Source: Voacanga thouarsii (lineage: Eukaryota > Streptophyta > Magnoliopsida > Gentianales > Apocynaceae). Taken from it: DNA of 64,000 nucleotides. The notes beneath the pieces were generated by a model. The model did not search any database. It had not been told where the DNA came from and worked only from the letters and a program-made list of their open reading frames with translations. Below, piece by piece: positions 32,875 through 45,990 of this stretch. The DNA lies in the NCBI GenBank assembly GCA_026120185.1, contig JANUWF010001783.1:1395001-1459000 (forward strand). The letters are read 5' to 3'. Position numbers and translations under genes: made by a program. Position 1 is the stretch's first letter. Each line of letters starts with the position of its first letter.

Positions 32875-33679
32875 GCTCTTCTTATCTTTTCTATACTTTT
32901 CAATTGACATTATTGGTTTTATTTTTGTTTTGGAGATTTTGACTAAAAATTATGACTTTGTATTGAATTTATCATTTAGATTAATTGATTTTCATTTTAG
33001 TACTTGGGTACTTGATTTGAGTGGTTATGAATTGGTTGTTCTTATTTCCTTTCTTCTAAATAACTTAAAAGAAAGAGGATAGATGAATGAATTTAGGTTC
33101 AATTTATGTTGTTACTCTTTAATTAACTCGAGAAAGATGTTAAAAGAATGAGCTTGGTAATCGAAGAGTTAATAATATCACCTAGAGATACGGGTGTTTA
33201 TTTCTTCTATACTAAATTAGGATTCATGAATTTAATGCATATTTTGGTTGATTTAATGAGGTAGAGATATGCATTATATTTGCTAGAAGATAAGAAATCC
33301 AAAACTTGAGAGAGAATAAAATTTGTTACTATAATACTTCATGGTGCTAGAATGGTCAATAAACTATCTTAGGTGTTTATTTGATACTTTGTTATATTAA
33401 TAGGAATAGTATCCAACACATGTTACACTCCTACTCTTACATCTTATGGTTGATGTATGTAATTGTTTTTCTTATCTATTGAATTAGTTAGGCTAAGTAA
33501 TAGGATGAATGTGATTAATAGTACTTACTAATTGAGGATCGATGCTCATTAATTCCCTATACTCTACATTGCATTAGTGTACTCGCTCTAAATATGTGAT
33601 TTTAGGATTAACATTTTAATTAAAACTTGATTAAGTATGGAACTTTAAAAAATGGTTTTTATTATACCCACCTACATCA
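32875..33679 (+). repeat. Element G 5' LTR remnant
   Basis: It starts abruptly inside the LTR and ends CTACATCA. Segments such as AATTCCCTATACTCTACATT and TTTTAATTAAAACTTG correspond to the last half of the LTRs of A and C. Confidence 0.8.
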
Positions 33680-33706
33680 AGTTTTTAGCATCGTTCTCTG
33701 GAAGTA
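33680..33706 (+). other. Primer binding site of element G, degenerate
   Basis: AGTTTTTAGCATCGTTCTCT then GGAAGTAAT follows the LTR; it retains only the frame of the tRNA-Asp site. Confidence 0.55.
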
Positions 33707-34333
33707 ATATTATAAAAGTTTGAGTTTTATTAATTTAACTATGTATATATGTAACTATTGTTAATATTACTACCTATTGCAATTCGGTGTCTTATAAAAG
33801 ATTGTTGTAATACCCATCCCTATGTGAATATTAAATGCAAGAATTATTGATGGAGAAAAAGGAGAAAAATATATGTGATGATAATAATATAAACATTATA
33901 TGTGTACAATATTTAGGAAATATAACTATGGAATATTAGGAGGATTGATATGGAAATTGGGAAGAAGGAGGCCTATCAAGTGGGGCCCACAAAAAAGGAA
34001 AATGTAAGAAATGCTATAAGAATAGCCATGGGGCCCATGAAATTAAAAAGAGGTGGCCTACTTCATTTAATAATTTTGACCAAGTTTGACCAAGCTTTGA
34101 CCCCTTTCACTATACTTTGACTCCTTTGACTATGTAAGACTAATGGCCACCCTCCACTAACTTTTCCCACTTTCCATTAGTTTCCCTAAGTTTTTATGGT
34201 CTTCTATTGGGTTCTAAAGCTTTCTAGAGTTGATGAGTCACCTTCTATAAGCTTCCAAGATATTTCAAAGTTGCAAAGTCATGAAAGGATAACTTCTAAA
34301 GTGTTCTAGAGTGGCCAAGTAATTAAGAGAACA

Positions 34334-34340
34334 ATATAAA
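34334..34340 (+). promoter_or_regulatory. Putative TATA box and purine-rich leader of E1
   Basis: AATATAAAAGGG lies 528 bases into the LTR, followed by almost unbroken purine (GAAAGGAAAGAAGG type) to 34620. E2 has CTATAAATATAG at 39746-39757 with a like purine leader, and E3 has TCTATAAAG at 42817-42825. Confidence 0.6.
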
Positions 34341-34997
34341 AGGGTAGAATAGAAGAGAATAAGGAAACCAGGGAAAAAGAAGAAAGAAAATCGAGGGGGG
34401 AAAAAAGAATAAGGAAAGGAAAGAAGGAAGAAATCGGAGGAGAGAAAAAGGAAAAAGAAAGAAGAAGAAAAGAGAAACAAAAGGAGGGAGGAAAACTAGA
34501 GGAAAGAGAGAAAAAAAAGGAAAGAATGGAAAATGGAAGAGAGAAAGAAAAGAAAAACCAAGAGAAAGAGAGAGAAAGAATCCAAGAACAAGGGAGAAGA
34601 GAAAGGAAGAAAGTGGACATTTTTCAAGTTAGTTTCCACTATCCCAAGAAGGTAAGATTCATTCCTTTGGAATTAAATATGATGGGGTTTTATTAGGATG
34701 TGAATATTATGCTTAAACACTTGAATTCTTGGAAGGAGGATGAAATGAAATTTGTTGTTGTTGTTGTTGTCGTTGAGATGTTGGTTGGTTGGTTAAGGAA
34801 GAGTATTGTTATTTTTTATGGCTTATATGATGTACCTTGGAGTAGTTAAATATTTGAAATTAGCTAAAGAAAGATAGAAGGGAATTTGTGAGTAGAAATA
34901 TTATATAGCTATGTACTATGAAATGAATTAAATACATAGTTGGTTGGCTACTTGAGATTACTCCTTCAGATGAGAAGGATATGAATTGTGGTATTTG

Positions 34998-35339
34998 TGT
35001 TGGGTATCTCAGGCTCGTATCGTATATGGCGCAGTAGAAAATAAAATGAGATACCCTCCCAGGACCCGCCTATGTGTGGAAAACAAGACATAAAGACAAT
35101 AGAGGTAACAACTTTTTACCTTTGTTTGATCGTCCGAAGAACAAAATTGATCTTCTTCAAGTCGAGGCACGATCCAGCAATCCTTTTATGCAAACTCCAA
35201 GAGAGTTGGACATCTAACCACTATAATCACAGTGTGTGATTATCTCTAACAATAATCTACACAAAGGAATACTCAAGCACTAAGATTTTCTGTACTAATA
35301 GAAAAAGATGGCGGCTAGGGCTGTTTTCATTTTTAGTAA

Positions 35340-35389
<50 letters not shown>

Positions 35390-36735
35390 CATTGTTGTTT
35401 TGTGAGTTCATAAGCTAGGGTTTCCGTGTGTTACATCTACTTTGTATTGCACAAAATTCCCCTCCCAAAACTGAGAATTCTAATCCTATTAGAATTCCCT
35501 AATTGTAATTGGAAACATCAAGTTCTCACAATTACAATTTGAACCACAAATTATAAATAATTATAATTTATCTACAATAACTTTCCTTTCTCTCAATTAA
35601 CCCCACTATGTTATCAAATAATATCTTGAGTATATAATCCTCTATTGTGTGTGACCTATTAGGTTTCCTAGTCAATTGGTAGAGAATATGAATTAATCCA
35701 AACGTCTTTGAGATTAATAATCCATAGTTAATTAGAATTAATCATATTAATTCTAATTAGAATTGGTTTATTAATTTATCAATTAATAAACCCATATTTC
35801 TAGATCATGAGTGGTATCTAGCAACACATCATGACCACCCAAGAGTCCAGAAAGTCAATTGGCTTGACATGAACCTTTCAATAACAAACTTTAGTGCAAT
35901 TAACTCATGTCACCATACAATATCTCATTTGATTTACAGTACGGAATTAGTGCCAACTCCCTCCAGAATAATTCTGGTCGGAATACAACAGTACTTGTAC
36001 TAGGAATCCACTACTCTAGATGTATATTAATTAGAACTATTTCTAATACACAATCGCCTTGGTCAAGGACTTTCGAGTAGTAATTCCTATAAGTGGGCAT
36101 GATATATTTTCTCCTACTATTAGGAGTGGTGAATCCTTTATTGACACTCTCAACTACTTTCGTTTACCTCACAATGTACCCAATATCCATCCCATAGGCG
36201 GCCCTCGATCGAGTTTCGGAGATTGGAATCAAAATATAAAGCTCAGCAAACAAAGTACCTTGGAGATCTCAAGTCTAAGGATATTTGCACGTTTGCTATA
36301 TTGAGATTATATCAGTCACACTAAATAGTTATCCATGTGATTATATCAAAGCTAAGCCATCCAATGAATTTGTTCCATTAACAAGAATTCATGTGTTAAC
36401 TTGGAGTATCTCAATACTCACGGATATGAGAACCACCGCTTTATCAAATCAGGAAGTCTAACCCATGCTAGTCTCAACGCATTAATGATGTCCTATCTCA
36501 TTAATACTACGATTAGGGACTATTTAAGTACTAACACCATCCAGTACAGTAGGAATCTCATATCATGATCTCTATCATGATTTCCTTAATACAGTGTTGT
36601 ACTATGGGTTTTATCGAACAATTATATTACTTAAAGTAAACAAAAAAAAACTGTAAGATAAATAATACCTTTTATTAAAATAAAATGTGTCATATACAAT
36701 GTACAAGTGATTGCCTCTAGGGCACAACACTAACA
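34998..36735 (+). mobile_element. C1: copia-type solo LTR nested in E1
   Basis: It begins TGTTGGGTATCTCAGG and ends TAGGGCACAACACTAACA. It is 1738 bases long with a perfect target duplication ATTTG at 34993-34997 and 36736-36740. The GCCTCTAGGGCACAACA ending is characteristic of Ty1/copia LTRs. No internal sequence, so it is a solo LTR. An (AG)n run occupies 35343-35386. The middle (35590-36010) aligns in reverse with copia LTR N (20700-21060), showing two members of one family. Confidence 0.9.
35343..35386 (+). repeat. (AG)n microsatellite
   Basis: An uninterrupted GA run inside copia solo LTR C1. Confidence 0.95.
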
Positions 36736-38697
36736 ATTTGTACTTAAACACGTGTTGGAAAGGTACAAATGGTTTGGAGTAGATTTTGTAGGATTTTGAT
36801 GGTTAAAATCACATGGAATCAAGAATACCTAAAGCTACCATTAGACAAAAAATAAAATTTTTGTTTTGATATATTTGAGAAGATGAGATGGTTTGGATGA
36901 TTAGAAAATGCAGTGAGGTAAAGCTAATTAAAACACCATAATTGAGATGATAAATGATGTCTTGGAAGGTTTAAATGGTGTGTGACATGTAGAAGACTTG
37001 AGAGATACGACCTGTGCAAGTTGCGACCATAATTAGGAATTTTGTTTTTGCTCATAAGCCTATCACGTCTGTTTGTCTATTAACTGCACGAATTAGCATA
37101 TATTCTAGAACTTCATAAACTGAAATTGGTAGCTATTTGTCGTAGAAATATTTTGGAACCAATTTGACATGATTTGAAGTTGTGAGCAAAAAGTTATGAC
37201 AGAAATACTGAAAGTTGCCATTGCTGAAATTCTGGTTGCCTACGTGGAAGATGTAAATTATTTAAAACCCTTTTATTCCAAGAACTGGTTGTGACCCTTG
37301 AGAACTAAGTGTACTTGAAGTCATGGATATTAAGAAGAAAATAGCATGAAATTGATGAGTGTTCACAACTTATTTTGGCTCATCAAAGCAAACTCCTTAG
37401 TTAACCTTAAGTAACCACAAGAAAAGAATAGATTTATTTTGACACTCTTTTGTTATTCAGTTAAGTCAGATGCTTTATACACCTTGGATGATATAACGCA
37501 TTGTGTAGGCGAACATAACCTAAGGGAATCCTTAAACTAGCGAAGGTGAACAAGTGGACGAAATATAATCAAGGTGAGTCCCCTGACTTTTCAAACCCCA
37601 TTTTAGCTAAGTACTTTTCCATTATAATTGAATAGGAATGTTTTACGCAAGTAACTAAGACTTTTACACTTTATATAAGTTTCTTGATTTTTAAACTCTC
37701 TTAACTAGGTGTTTTTCTATTAAACTCGCACATGAATATTTTATGCAAAATGAGATTGTTTGTTTATAAATTTCATTTTGGACTAATAGTTTCCTAAATT
37801 ATTTATATGCAAACATTTTATGAATCATGGATATGTGAATCTCTTGGTTTTCAAACTCCATTTTAACTGAATGTTTTTCTATCTATTGAGGCATGAACCT
37901 TTTGTTTTATAACTTATGCACTTTATGAATCCCGTAAATTCTCTTCTTAATAATAGCTTGAGCATATTTCCATGACTAGCTGAAACCATGTTTTGCAGCA
38001 TTTGTTTCTCGCATTCCATAACATGACAAGTTATGGAAAAAGGATATTAAACCTTTTCTACCACTTGAACAAGTACATGTGTATTAGTGTAAGCGTTGAA
38101 TACCCAACAAGGGTTTTAATCAGCATATTAACTCACGTTAGAGATAGATAATCCAAATAACTTGCTCAAGTTTTGGAATTCATCTTACTCAGAATAGGGT
38201 GGCAGGATATTAGGATTAGCTAATCTTAGCGTACGCAATTAGCTTGTCTTTCGAGCGTAAGCATTATTTTGTCTTCATGGCATAAGCACTATCTTCTACA
38301 TGGTGTTGAGTGAAACTCATTGAATTCCTCTCATACACAAATCATGAATTAGCATGTCATGCCTTATGAGATCTTGGGTATTTTTTTTTCTAAACTGGTA
38401 CTTGAGTTTTACTCCATTCTTTTCTTATAAGGATGAATCCTTGCAACTTAGTCACATAATTTTTACAATGAACTCAACTATACTATCTAGCCTACATTTT
38501 GAATATTATTTGATTTACAAATTATTTTCATGGAAAAAATACTAGTACACATGGGACTCAATGAGCTCTACACTCACACATGTGTTATTTCCTCTCTTAA
38601 AATTTTAGTGTTCGAATCGCAACAGTAGATCCTCGAAGGTTCATTCTACTCTATAAAGGTATTAGAGATTGTACATAAGGCCTTGGATGAAGTATGT

Positions 38698-38810
38698 ATG
38701 TATATATATATGTGTGTGTGTGTGTATGTGTGTGTGTGTGTGTGTGTATACATATGTGTATACATACATATACATACATATATATATACACATACATATA
38801 TATATAGTAG
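38698..38810 (+). repeat. Compound (TA)n/(TG)n microsatellite
   Basis: TATATATA, then TGTGTG runs, then mixed TACATA units. It lies in E1 just before the E2 insertion point. The four overlapping 'frames' here are repeat translations. Confidence 0.95.
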
Positions 38811-41800
38811 ACTTGCTCTCTTTTGGACATATATATCAGAAGGCAAACCATATGTATTTCTTGTAACGTCCGTCTTGTTTTGTATTTAAATTGTAACTAC
38901 TTTATACCAAAGTAGTATATGTATGGATAAGCAGAACAATAAATGCTCAGTTTAACTACATGAATATTCTAGGGTGGTAAAAAAATTTTAGGGGCGCCGA
39001 TGGAATTTTTGAACTCAAATTAAGAAAAATTGGGAAAAAAATTTGGGAATTTGGAGAGACATCATTGTGTTCAGTTTAATGAGTAGCACACATTAGTGAA
39101 ATAAAAAGTTTTTTCGACTAGAATAAATAATGGACTGGATTATGATAATTTCCTAAGGAAAAATGGTGGATTTTGGGAAAAAGAAAACAAATGGTAATTT
39201 GTGATTGGTTGTGATATGGTGAGTCATCCAGGATGAAGTCAAAAGTAGAATTATGTGCTATTAGATGATTGAAGGCATTAATTAATATGCCTAGTCATCA
39301 CAAGCATTTATTATGCATGCCTAGTCATCATTTATCTTTTATTTCACCAAGCTTAGTCAAAATTTTAGTATTTTATCACATGGATAATTTTTTAAGAACA
39401 AGAAAAGAAAGTGGTAGTAGAATGGTAGCAAGGCTGCCGGCCAAGGAGAAAAAGAAAGAAGAACAAGAAGAAGAAAAGGAAAAGAAAAGAAAAAAGAGAA
39501 AGAATTATAGCTAAATTAATTTTACTGGTTATAGAAAGCTATGAGGAATTTCATGATTGGTTGTAAGGGTAATATGTGGCAATACTTGAAAGGTTGCATG
39601 AATGATTTCATGGAAGAATATGATTGGCTAAGAAGAAGTTAGGTGGAAAGTCTAGGGAATTCTAAAGAATTCTATAATGTTCCATAAGTTTCCACAACCT
39701 TCACAACCTATTATTGATCTCTATTTGAGCACATAACCAATATGGCTATAAATATAGCATGAGGGGATGGTAGAGGCCATTTTGGCCAACAAAATTCCGC
39801 AAGGGAGAGAGAGAAATAACTGGCCAAGAAAAGAGAGAAAAGAAGGGAAAAGAAAAAGAAAACCAGGGAGAAAGAGAGAGGAAATCTGAGAGAGAGGGAG
39901 AGAGAAGAGGGAGAAGAAAGTTTGGACTATTTTCATGCTAGAATTCATCTTGCATAGGGTAAAGTACTCACTTTCTAGAATTAAAGTCAATCTACAGAAT
40001 ATAAGGAGTATGTTGATATGACTTTTGCAAGAAAACAAGCATGGTATATCTATGCTTAATTTGGTTAAGCTAAAGTTATGATGTTGTTTAGCTATAGCTG
40101 TGTGCTGATTAACTAGGGGAATGTTTTGCTATGATTTATATGATGTTTAGTGAAGTATTGAAAGAATTATAGTAATGAAATGATAGCTGAATTCATGAAA
40201 GGATAAGATAAAGGAAGAAAGGGAATAAACTGGTTGTGATGGCGAAAAATCAAGCATTTGTATGCTTTGTTCTTAGCTGCGATTTTTGCTGTACTGAAAC
40301 CATGATATGATTATGTTCTTCATGACTGAAAGCTTGCTGTCGTAATAATGTTTTGATGAAGAAGTGAATGGATGGATGGATAATTAAGTGGTAAAAGAAG
40401 AAGAAAACAAGGAGAAGTGATGTTTATTGAAAATACTACACGACTGCTGGAAAAATAGCAAGTTACATCCGCATTATCTTTGTATTGGTGAATGGAACCC
40501 TGGAAATAATGACATGGTTATGTTTCTAATGATCTTAGGAGTTTCTTTGTGCAAATTTGAGGTTAATCGGATTTTCGGATCAAAAGTTATGATGAAAATA
40601 CTCAGGGCTACCAAATCTGTGATGGGATTTCAATACTGGGACTTTGTGATCAAAACTGAACACAATGAAAGAAGGAATTGGTATTCTATAGTTGGCAATT
40701 ACAAAGGAATGTCTTGAGGTTATTTTAAAACTAGTTTGACATCATTTAGACTTGTGGATTGAAAGATATGTCAAAAATACCGAAAAGTGTCATGAAGTGA
40801 AAATGCAGAATTTATGTCGTTAAATAAATTGGTATATTAAATTCCATGGAGTCAAAGGACTAGAAAGATGTATGCGGAATCATGTTCATATCTTGTATAC
40901 ATGATTGGACAATGGAAGAAGAAAATAGATACATGAAGAAGATAACATGTATGGCTATTTATTTTAGTGAAAGAAATAAAGGAAATAGGGAATTGATGGT
41001 TTCCATGTTAATATAATTGGTCTGCAAGATAGAATTTGTGCTTCTATAACTACTAACAAACATATGATTTAATCCTCGGTGTAGGCGTGATTTCCTACAA
41101 GGATTTGGTGAAAATCGAGTAGATAGTGCTATGAATTAATATTATTCACGCTGGGTCCCTTGATTTTAAATCCCGTTTTGGCTAACTGTTTTCTCAACCA
41201 CGATGATTGTGAATTTCATGAACTCGTGAAATACTTGATTTGTTAATTCCTTTTTGGAGATGAAATATTTACAGTATAATGAAATGCTTTCCGAATATAG
41301 AAATGTGTTATCTTGACATATTTAAAGCAAAGCATTAGTATTTATCATTCCTCAGTTTTCAAATCTCTTGGAATCAAAAAGAGTTTTTCTAATACGAATA
41401 AACATGGTGCTAATACGACTTTGTGTTTTTCTAATATTTTCAAGCAAACGCTTTTACTTGAAATTCATGGACACAAATTGCTAGACTTTAACATATTCTT
41501 TTCTTAAATATAAATTGTAGTACAAAGCCATTATACATAGAAAATTATATTTTTCACAATGCGCAAGGTTCCTAAATTTTGAAACTACCTTTAATTATGA
41601 TTTTTCAATTGAATTCACGTAAGCATATTTTCTACAAAACGAATTCGAGGACTTAGAAAATGTTATATTTGAACTAAGGAATGTGGAAACATTTTTGAAG
41701 TCATTTCAATGTTAGTTTTTCCAAATTCCATTGAATTATGGATTTTTACAATATGTGAAATGCAAGTATTTCACTCGATAAAATAGAAAACCAAGAAAAT

Positions 41801-42109
41801 TAAGAATTTCAAATCGTGTCTCGTGTATCAGCTAGAACCTAATTGTTCTGCTCATTAAATCTCATGTGAAACCCCAGTCGAAACCAACCTTAGAGTAAGG
41901 GGGTTGGGATTCATATCATATTTTATTTCATGTTTAAATATATTTTTATATAGTTTTATGTGCATTGAATTTATGTTTTATAGTCTAGAGGGCTTGATTG
42001 TGATTATTGAGTGGGAAGGGCAAAATGGTAATTTTTACCTAAGGTGGAAAAAGGGAGATAGCTTGAGGATTGAATAGGAAAATATTTTTAGAGAGAAAAT
42101 AAGAACAAG

Positions 42110-42180
42110 AGTTGTTGTGGTGTAGTGGTTAGAGCCTTAGAATTAATTCTTGAGGTCTTGGGTTCAAATTCCATTATTAG
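42110..42180 (+). other. tRNA-like A-box/B-box pair in E3
   Basis: A box TGGTGTAGTGG (42118-42128) and B box GGGTTCAAATTCC (42160-42172) are 31 bases apart with AGAGCC after the A box, as in a tRNA. Acceptor arms do not pair, and there is no anticodon arm I can fold. The same pair is seen in L (10430-10495) and, on the minus strand, H (54405-54480). Confidence 0.6.
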
Positions 42181-44559
42181 AGCTATAGCATGATTAAATT
42201 TTATTTTTGCTTGGGAAGTATCATTGTCGGCCTTAGTGGTGTTTGGAGTAGGGTAGAGATGTTGTCCTATGAGAGACATGATAGAAGTCTTCAAATCCTA
42301 CTCTTTTGCTCTACACAAAATTCCTAAGGGGAATTCATTTCTTCTTGATCCTTAATTTTTCCTCTTTCTCAATTCATTAGTTTGTTCATTTCGTTCAAGC
42401 CAATTTTATTCTAGAAAAATTCCAACAATGTGCTGTGGCTTTGAAGGTTCAAAATGTCTTAGTAAAAGACATCTTATGGACCGAAACAATGGAAGGATTT
42501 CAAGTGAATTAATTTTCTTAGTGAACTTTCTAAAAATTCACTTTAGCTAGGTTCATTTCCCTTCATGTATTGAACTGAAATTTTTCAGCTTCTTGTGCCT
42601 TCAAGATGTCGAAATTCTTAGCCATTATTCCCTCCCAAATGCTTCCAGAAAATGGACCTTTTGATCAGCTTGAAATCTTAATTTTTCTGGCCATTTTCGG
42701 ACTGCACACATACTGTGCAAAACCAGAAAAATTTCTGGGCAAATTCGCAGCTTTGGAGGTCCGAAACCAAACTGTTTTCTTCCAATTTTTGCTCGGCATC
42801 TTAGCCACGTTTTTTCTCTATAAAGTAGGCTGGAAACCAGCCATGGAAGACCCCAGAAATCTCCTTCAAACTCCTTGCAAGCTAGCTGGAAGTGGCAGCT
42901 GAAACTGCCCAGGGAAAATTCCAGCAAGGGCGAAAATCCTGTGCAGGATTTATTTCCAGCTTTGTTCCTAGTTCTATCCTAGCCGAAACTCCATCCTTTT
43001 CTGCACAAACCACCCTTAAACCTTCATTAACTGAGCTCCATTATCCTCCCTAAGTTTTGCACTAAAAATCCAGTCATGGCTGCCTAAAAGATTTCCAAAA
43101 AAATTCTACAATTATGCATTGATTTGGATGCCAAAAATTCCAGCCACCATGATTTAGCAACCTTCCATAAAATATCCCTCAAACAACCAGACCTTCCCTT
43201 CACCATTATACTCCTTAATTTTGGCCACCCTTAGCCTCCTTCAACCAGCTTTCATTCAGCCAAAATACTGTTCCAAAATTTGTCCATGGTAGACTTCCAA
43301 AAGCCGTCCAATAATCAAAGATCTCATTGAATATTTAGTTTCCAAAATTGCTTCCCAAAAATATTCTTCAAGGATTTCAACAACTAGCCTTTCCTTTTCC
43401 CTTCCAAACCAAAAAATCATCTCCCTAAACCCTACAGAAATTCGGCCAGCCCTAATCTCTTCGCAACCTCCATCCAAAAGCTCTCTATTCTCTTCAACCT
43501 TCAAGAACACATAGTACACCAAAAACACCTACTCCTTCCTTTCACCTAATACTTCTCCAAATCACTTCAAACTACCTCTAAAAATTCCAGATTTCATCTA
43601 TTCATTGCTGTGAGTCCATTCGTGCCATTTTTAACATCAAACTACAAAATCTAACTTGCTCTTTTGGATAAAAAACCAGAAATTTTGTGAAAACTCAAGA
43701 ACACCTTCAAGGTAGGTTTGTTCAATCAACTTCATCTTCGCTAATCTTTGATCTCTAATGAATATATATGTGTTTAAACATGCTAATGGACTCTCTTCTT
43801 CTCTTCTCTCTCTTTCTCTCTCTCTTGACCGAACACTCCCTCTCTCTCTTGGCCGAATGATTTCATCAACCATGGCCATGCTTCCTTCATATCCTTTGGA
43901 TGGATTTAGGCATCTAGGGGTTTAGATTCATTCGAAACTCCTTCAAGGTATTCATCAATCAAGTAAGCCTTTTTAACCATTCTTTTAAATTCTAGACTCA
44001 TGTCTCTAGGATGATGTTGATAGAAGATGAATCATGAATAGGGTTGAGTATATATTGTTGTGATGAGTTGAGATTGAAGCATGAATATATGTATGAATAT
44101 GTTGGAGATGGGATTTTTGCATGAGTTTCTTATCTTGGTTGAATATTTGGTGTTCTAGGGTTTGATGTATGTCTCCATGATCAAGTATGCTAGAGATTAT
44201 GTCATCTATGATGAATAAGAATTATATTCTTGTGTGATTACTGAAGCTATGATTATATTTATTCTAGTAATAGTTAGATCATGCCTTAGTAAGTCTAGAT
44301 CTATGCTTATATGCATGATTTGGATGATTTGATGAATTGAAGGATTGTATATGCTCATGATTGTGGTTAGCCATAGAAATATGATCATGGCCTAGTTGTC
44401 CCTAAGCTAAGTTTTATTTCATGAATAAAATATTTCCTAATATGATTTTTCTAGTAATTTCGTAAAAAAAAAAAAAAAACACTAGGAGGGGTAGATTTGG
44501 ATTATTATATATAATAAGGATATTTTAGTCAAATAAATAATATCTTTTGCTAGAAAAAT

Positions 44560-44600
44560 AATATATATATATATATATATAGATATATAGATATTATTTA
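44560..44600 (+). repeat. (TA)n microsatellite
   Basis: ATATATAT run followed by AGATATATAGATAT, in E3. A poly-A run lies at 44464-44479. Confidence 0.9.
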
Positions 44601-45639
44601 AAATAATGAAATCAAATAAAGCCTTTTATGGAGATAATTATAATTAGTAAAATATTTATTACTAAAAATTTAATTGTTATCTTTTAATCAAAACCCATTA
44701 AGAATTTATTTATTATTTTTCGAGCTAGACTCATTAAATTTATTTTCAACTAATTTTAGCTATCAATTATTTTCTAACAACTTAATTATTAATACATCAT
44801 TATATTACCTAATATAACCTAGGACCCTTTATCAAATAAACTCTATATTATTTTAGCGAGATTTAAATCTTCAACTTATTAGTACCGATTTTCCAAAACA
44901 CTAATTATTTTAAATATCAAATTAGACTTAGCTTATAAACCCTTTTTATTTATTATTTGGCCTTAAAACTTGGGACACTAGGATCATGGTAGTAGTGAGT
45001 TGAGTTTGTTTTATTTGTGAAAGTCGATTTTGGACTTGATTTTCTTTTGGGATGATCTAGAAAGTGCTGTAATTAATTTATATGAACTCTTTGATAGATT
45101 TAGAAGATTGTCAAGGGTAGGGACCAACTTACTAGAGTTCATACCCTAAGCTTAAAGATAAAGTAAGTTCCCTTGCATTCATGAAATTGATTTTATTTTA
45201 TTATCTTGGTTTGAAAGTAAGGTTGGTGAGTATCTCTTGCAAATACAAAATTTTAGCACGGTAGCTAATTTTGAAAACCTTTATACTTGGAACCTTCTTA
45301 TTTTGGAAACTTTCTACATTTGGAAAACTTCTAATTTTAGAAATTTCTAGATTTATAAATTTTTAAAATGTGTCAGGCATGACTTAGGAGCCAAGCATCA
45401 AACATTTTGATTTGTTTTGAATATGCAAGAGATAAATTTTTGGGCATGTGTCTAATTTTTGAAAATCACAGCATGACTTATTTGAGCATTTGGCTCCCCC
45501 ACTATGAATTTGTGGAATAAATTATTGACTTAAAACCATGCCTTCTAAAATTTTTGTACGAGTTGAAAAATTTTGTTTGGAATTATATTGAGCTAATTTT
45601 GTTGGTTCCACTTTGGAGCCTTATGAATTGTGAAGATTG

Positions 45640-45990
45640 AATAACGTTGAGTACTCAATGGGGGCTAGGCCTTTATACTAGCCTTTGGTTGGTCTGGGGA
45701 TATCTCTCGGCAGTGGCCACCTTCGAGAGGTTGACTCTTTTCGATTAAGGTGTCAGTATAGAAGGTTGAGCCGTCCTTAGCTAGCGACGGGGTTCTGGTA
45801 GAACCGACGGCCGGAAGTGGGACAACCGGTTTGGATTGAGTGAGAAAGGGAGGAGTATCTCACTCGGTAGGATGTACACCTGCCAGGTGTTGCGGGTCAA
45901 GTGCTTCATAGGAGTGAGAGCCACCTCTGTTCCCTTTCACCACCTGTCGGGGGTCAAGTGCTTCACCTGGTGTGAGAGCCACCGCTATGC
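45640..45990 (+). repeat. GC-rich block with internal repeat in E3
   Basis: It contains GTCAAGTGCTTCA twice (45897 and 45952), each followed by a GTGAGAGCCACC phrase (about 45916 and 45972), and the phrase CCTTCGAGAGGTTGACTC. The reverse complement of this block is recognisable in H at about 51340-51560 (TTGAGTACTCAATG, GGTGGCCAC). It is thus a conserved part of the LTR 3' half. Confidence 0.7.

Noticed and set aside
32681..33082. 133-codon plus-strand frame
   Set aside because: It crosses the boundary between the 5' LTR of F and the 5' LTR remnant of G, so it is a chance chimera.
34265..34620. Minus-strand Ser/Phe/Leu-rich frames of 71 and 104 codons
   Set aside because: Antisense of the purine-rich leader of E1; low complexity.
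36059..36304. 81-codon frame in copia solo LTR C1
   Set aside because: Non-coding LTR sequence; the aligned part of LTR N has no matching open frame.
38646..38889. Four overlapping frames on both strands
   Set aside because: All are translations of TATATA/TGTGTG repeats within solo LTR E1.
40427..40717. 96-codon frame in E2
   Set aside because: Lies in LTR sequence; E1, a relative, has no matching open frame.
42110..42180. A genuine tRNA gene
   Set aside because: A and B boxes are present but acceptor, D and anticodon arms do not pair; the other copies share the same defects.
42606..42902. 98-codon frame in E3
   Set aside because: It spans the TATA box and transcription start region of the LTR, overlaps an equally long antisense frame and has no recognisable domain.
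43256..43879. Two minus-strand frames rich in Glu and Arg
   Set aside because: They are antisense to the CT-rich leader of E3, without domain features.
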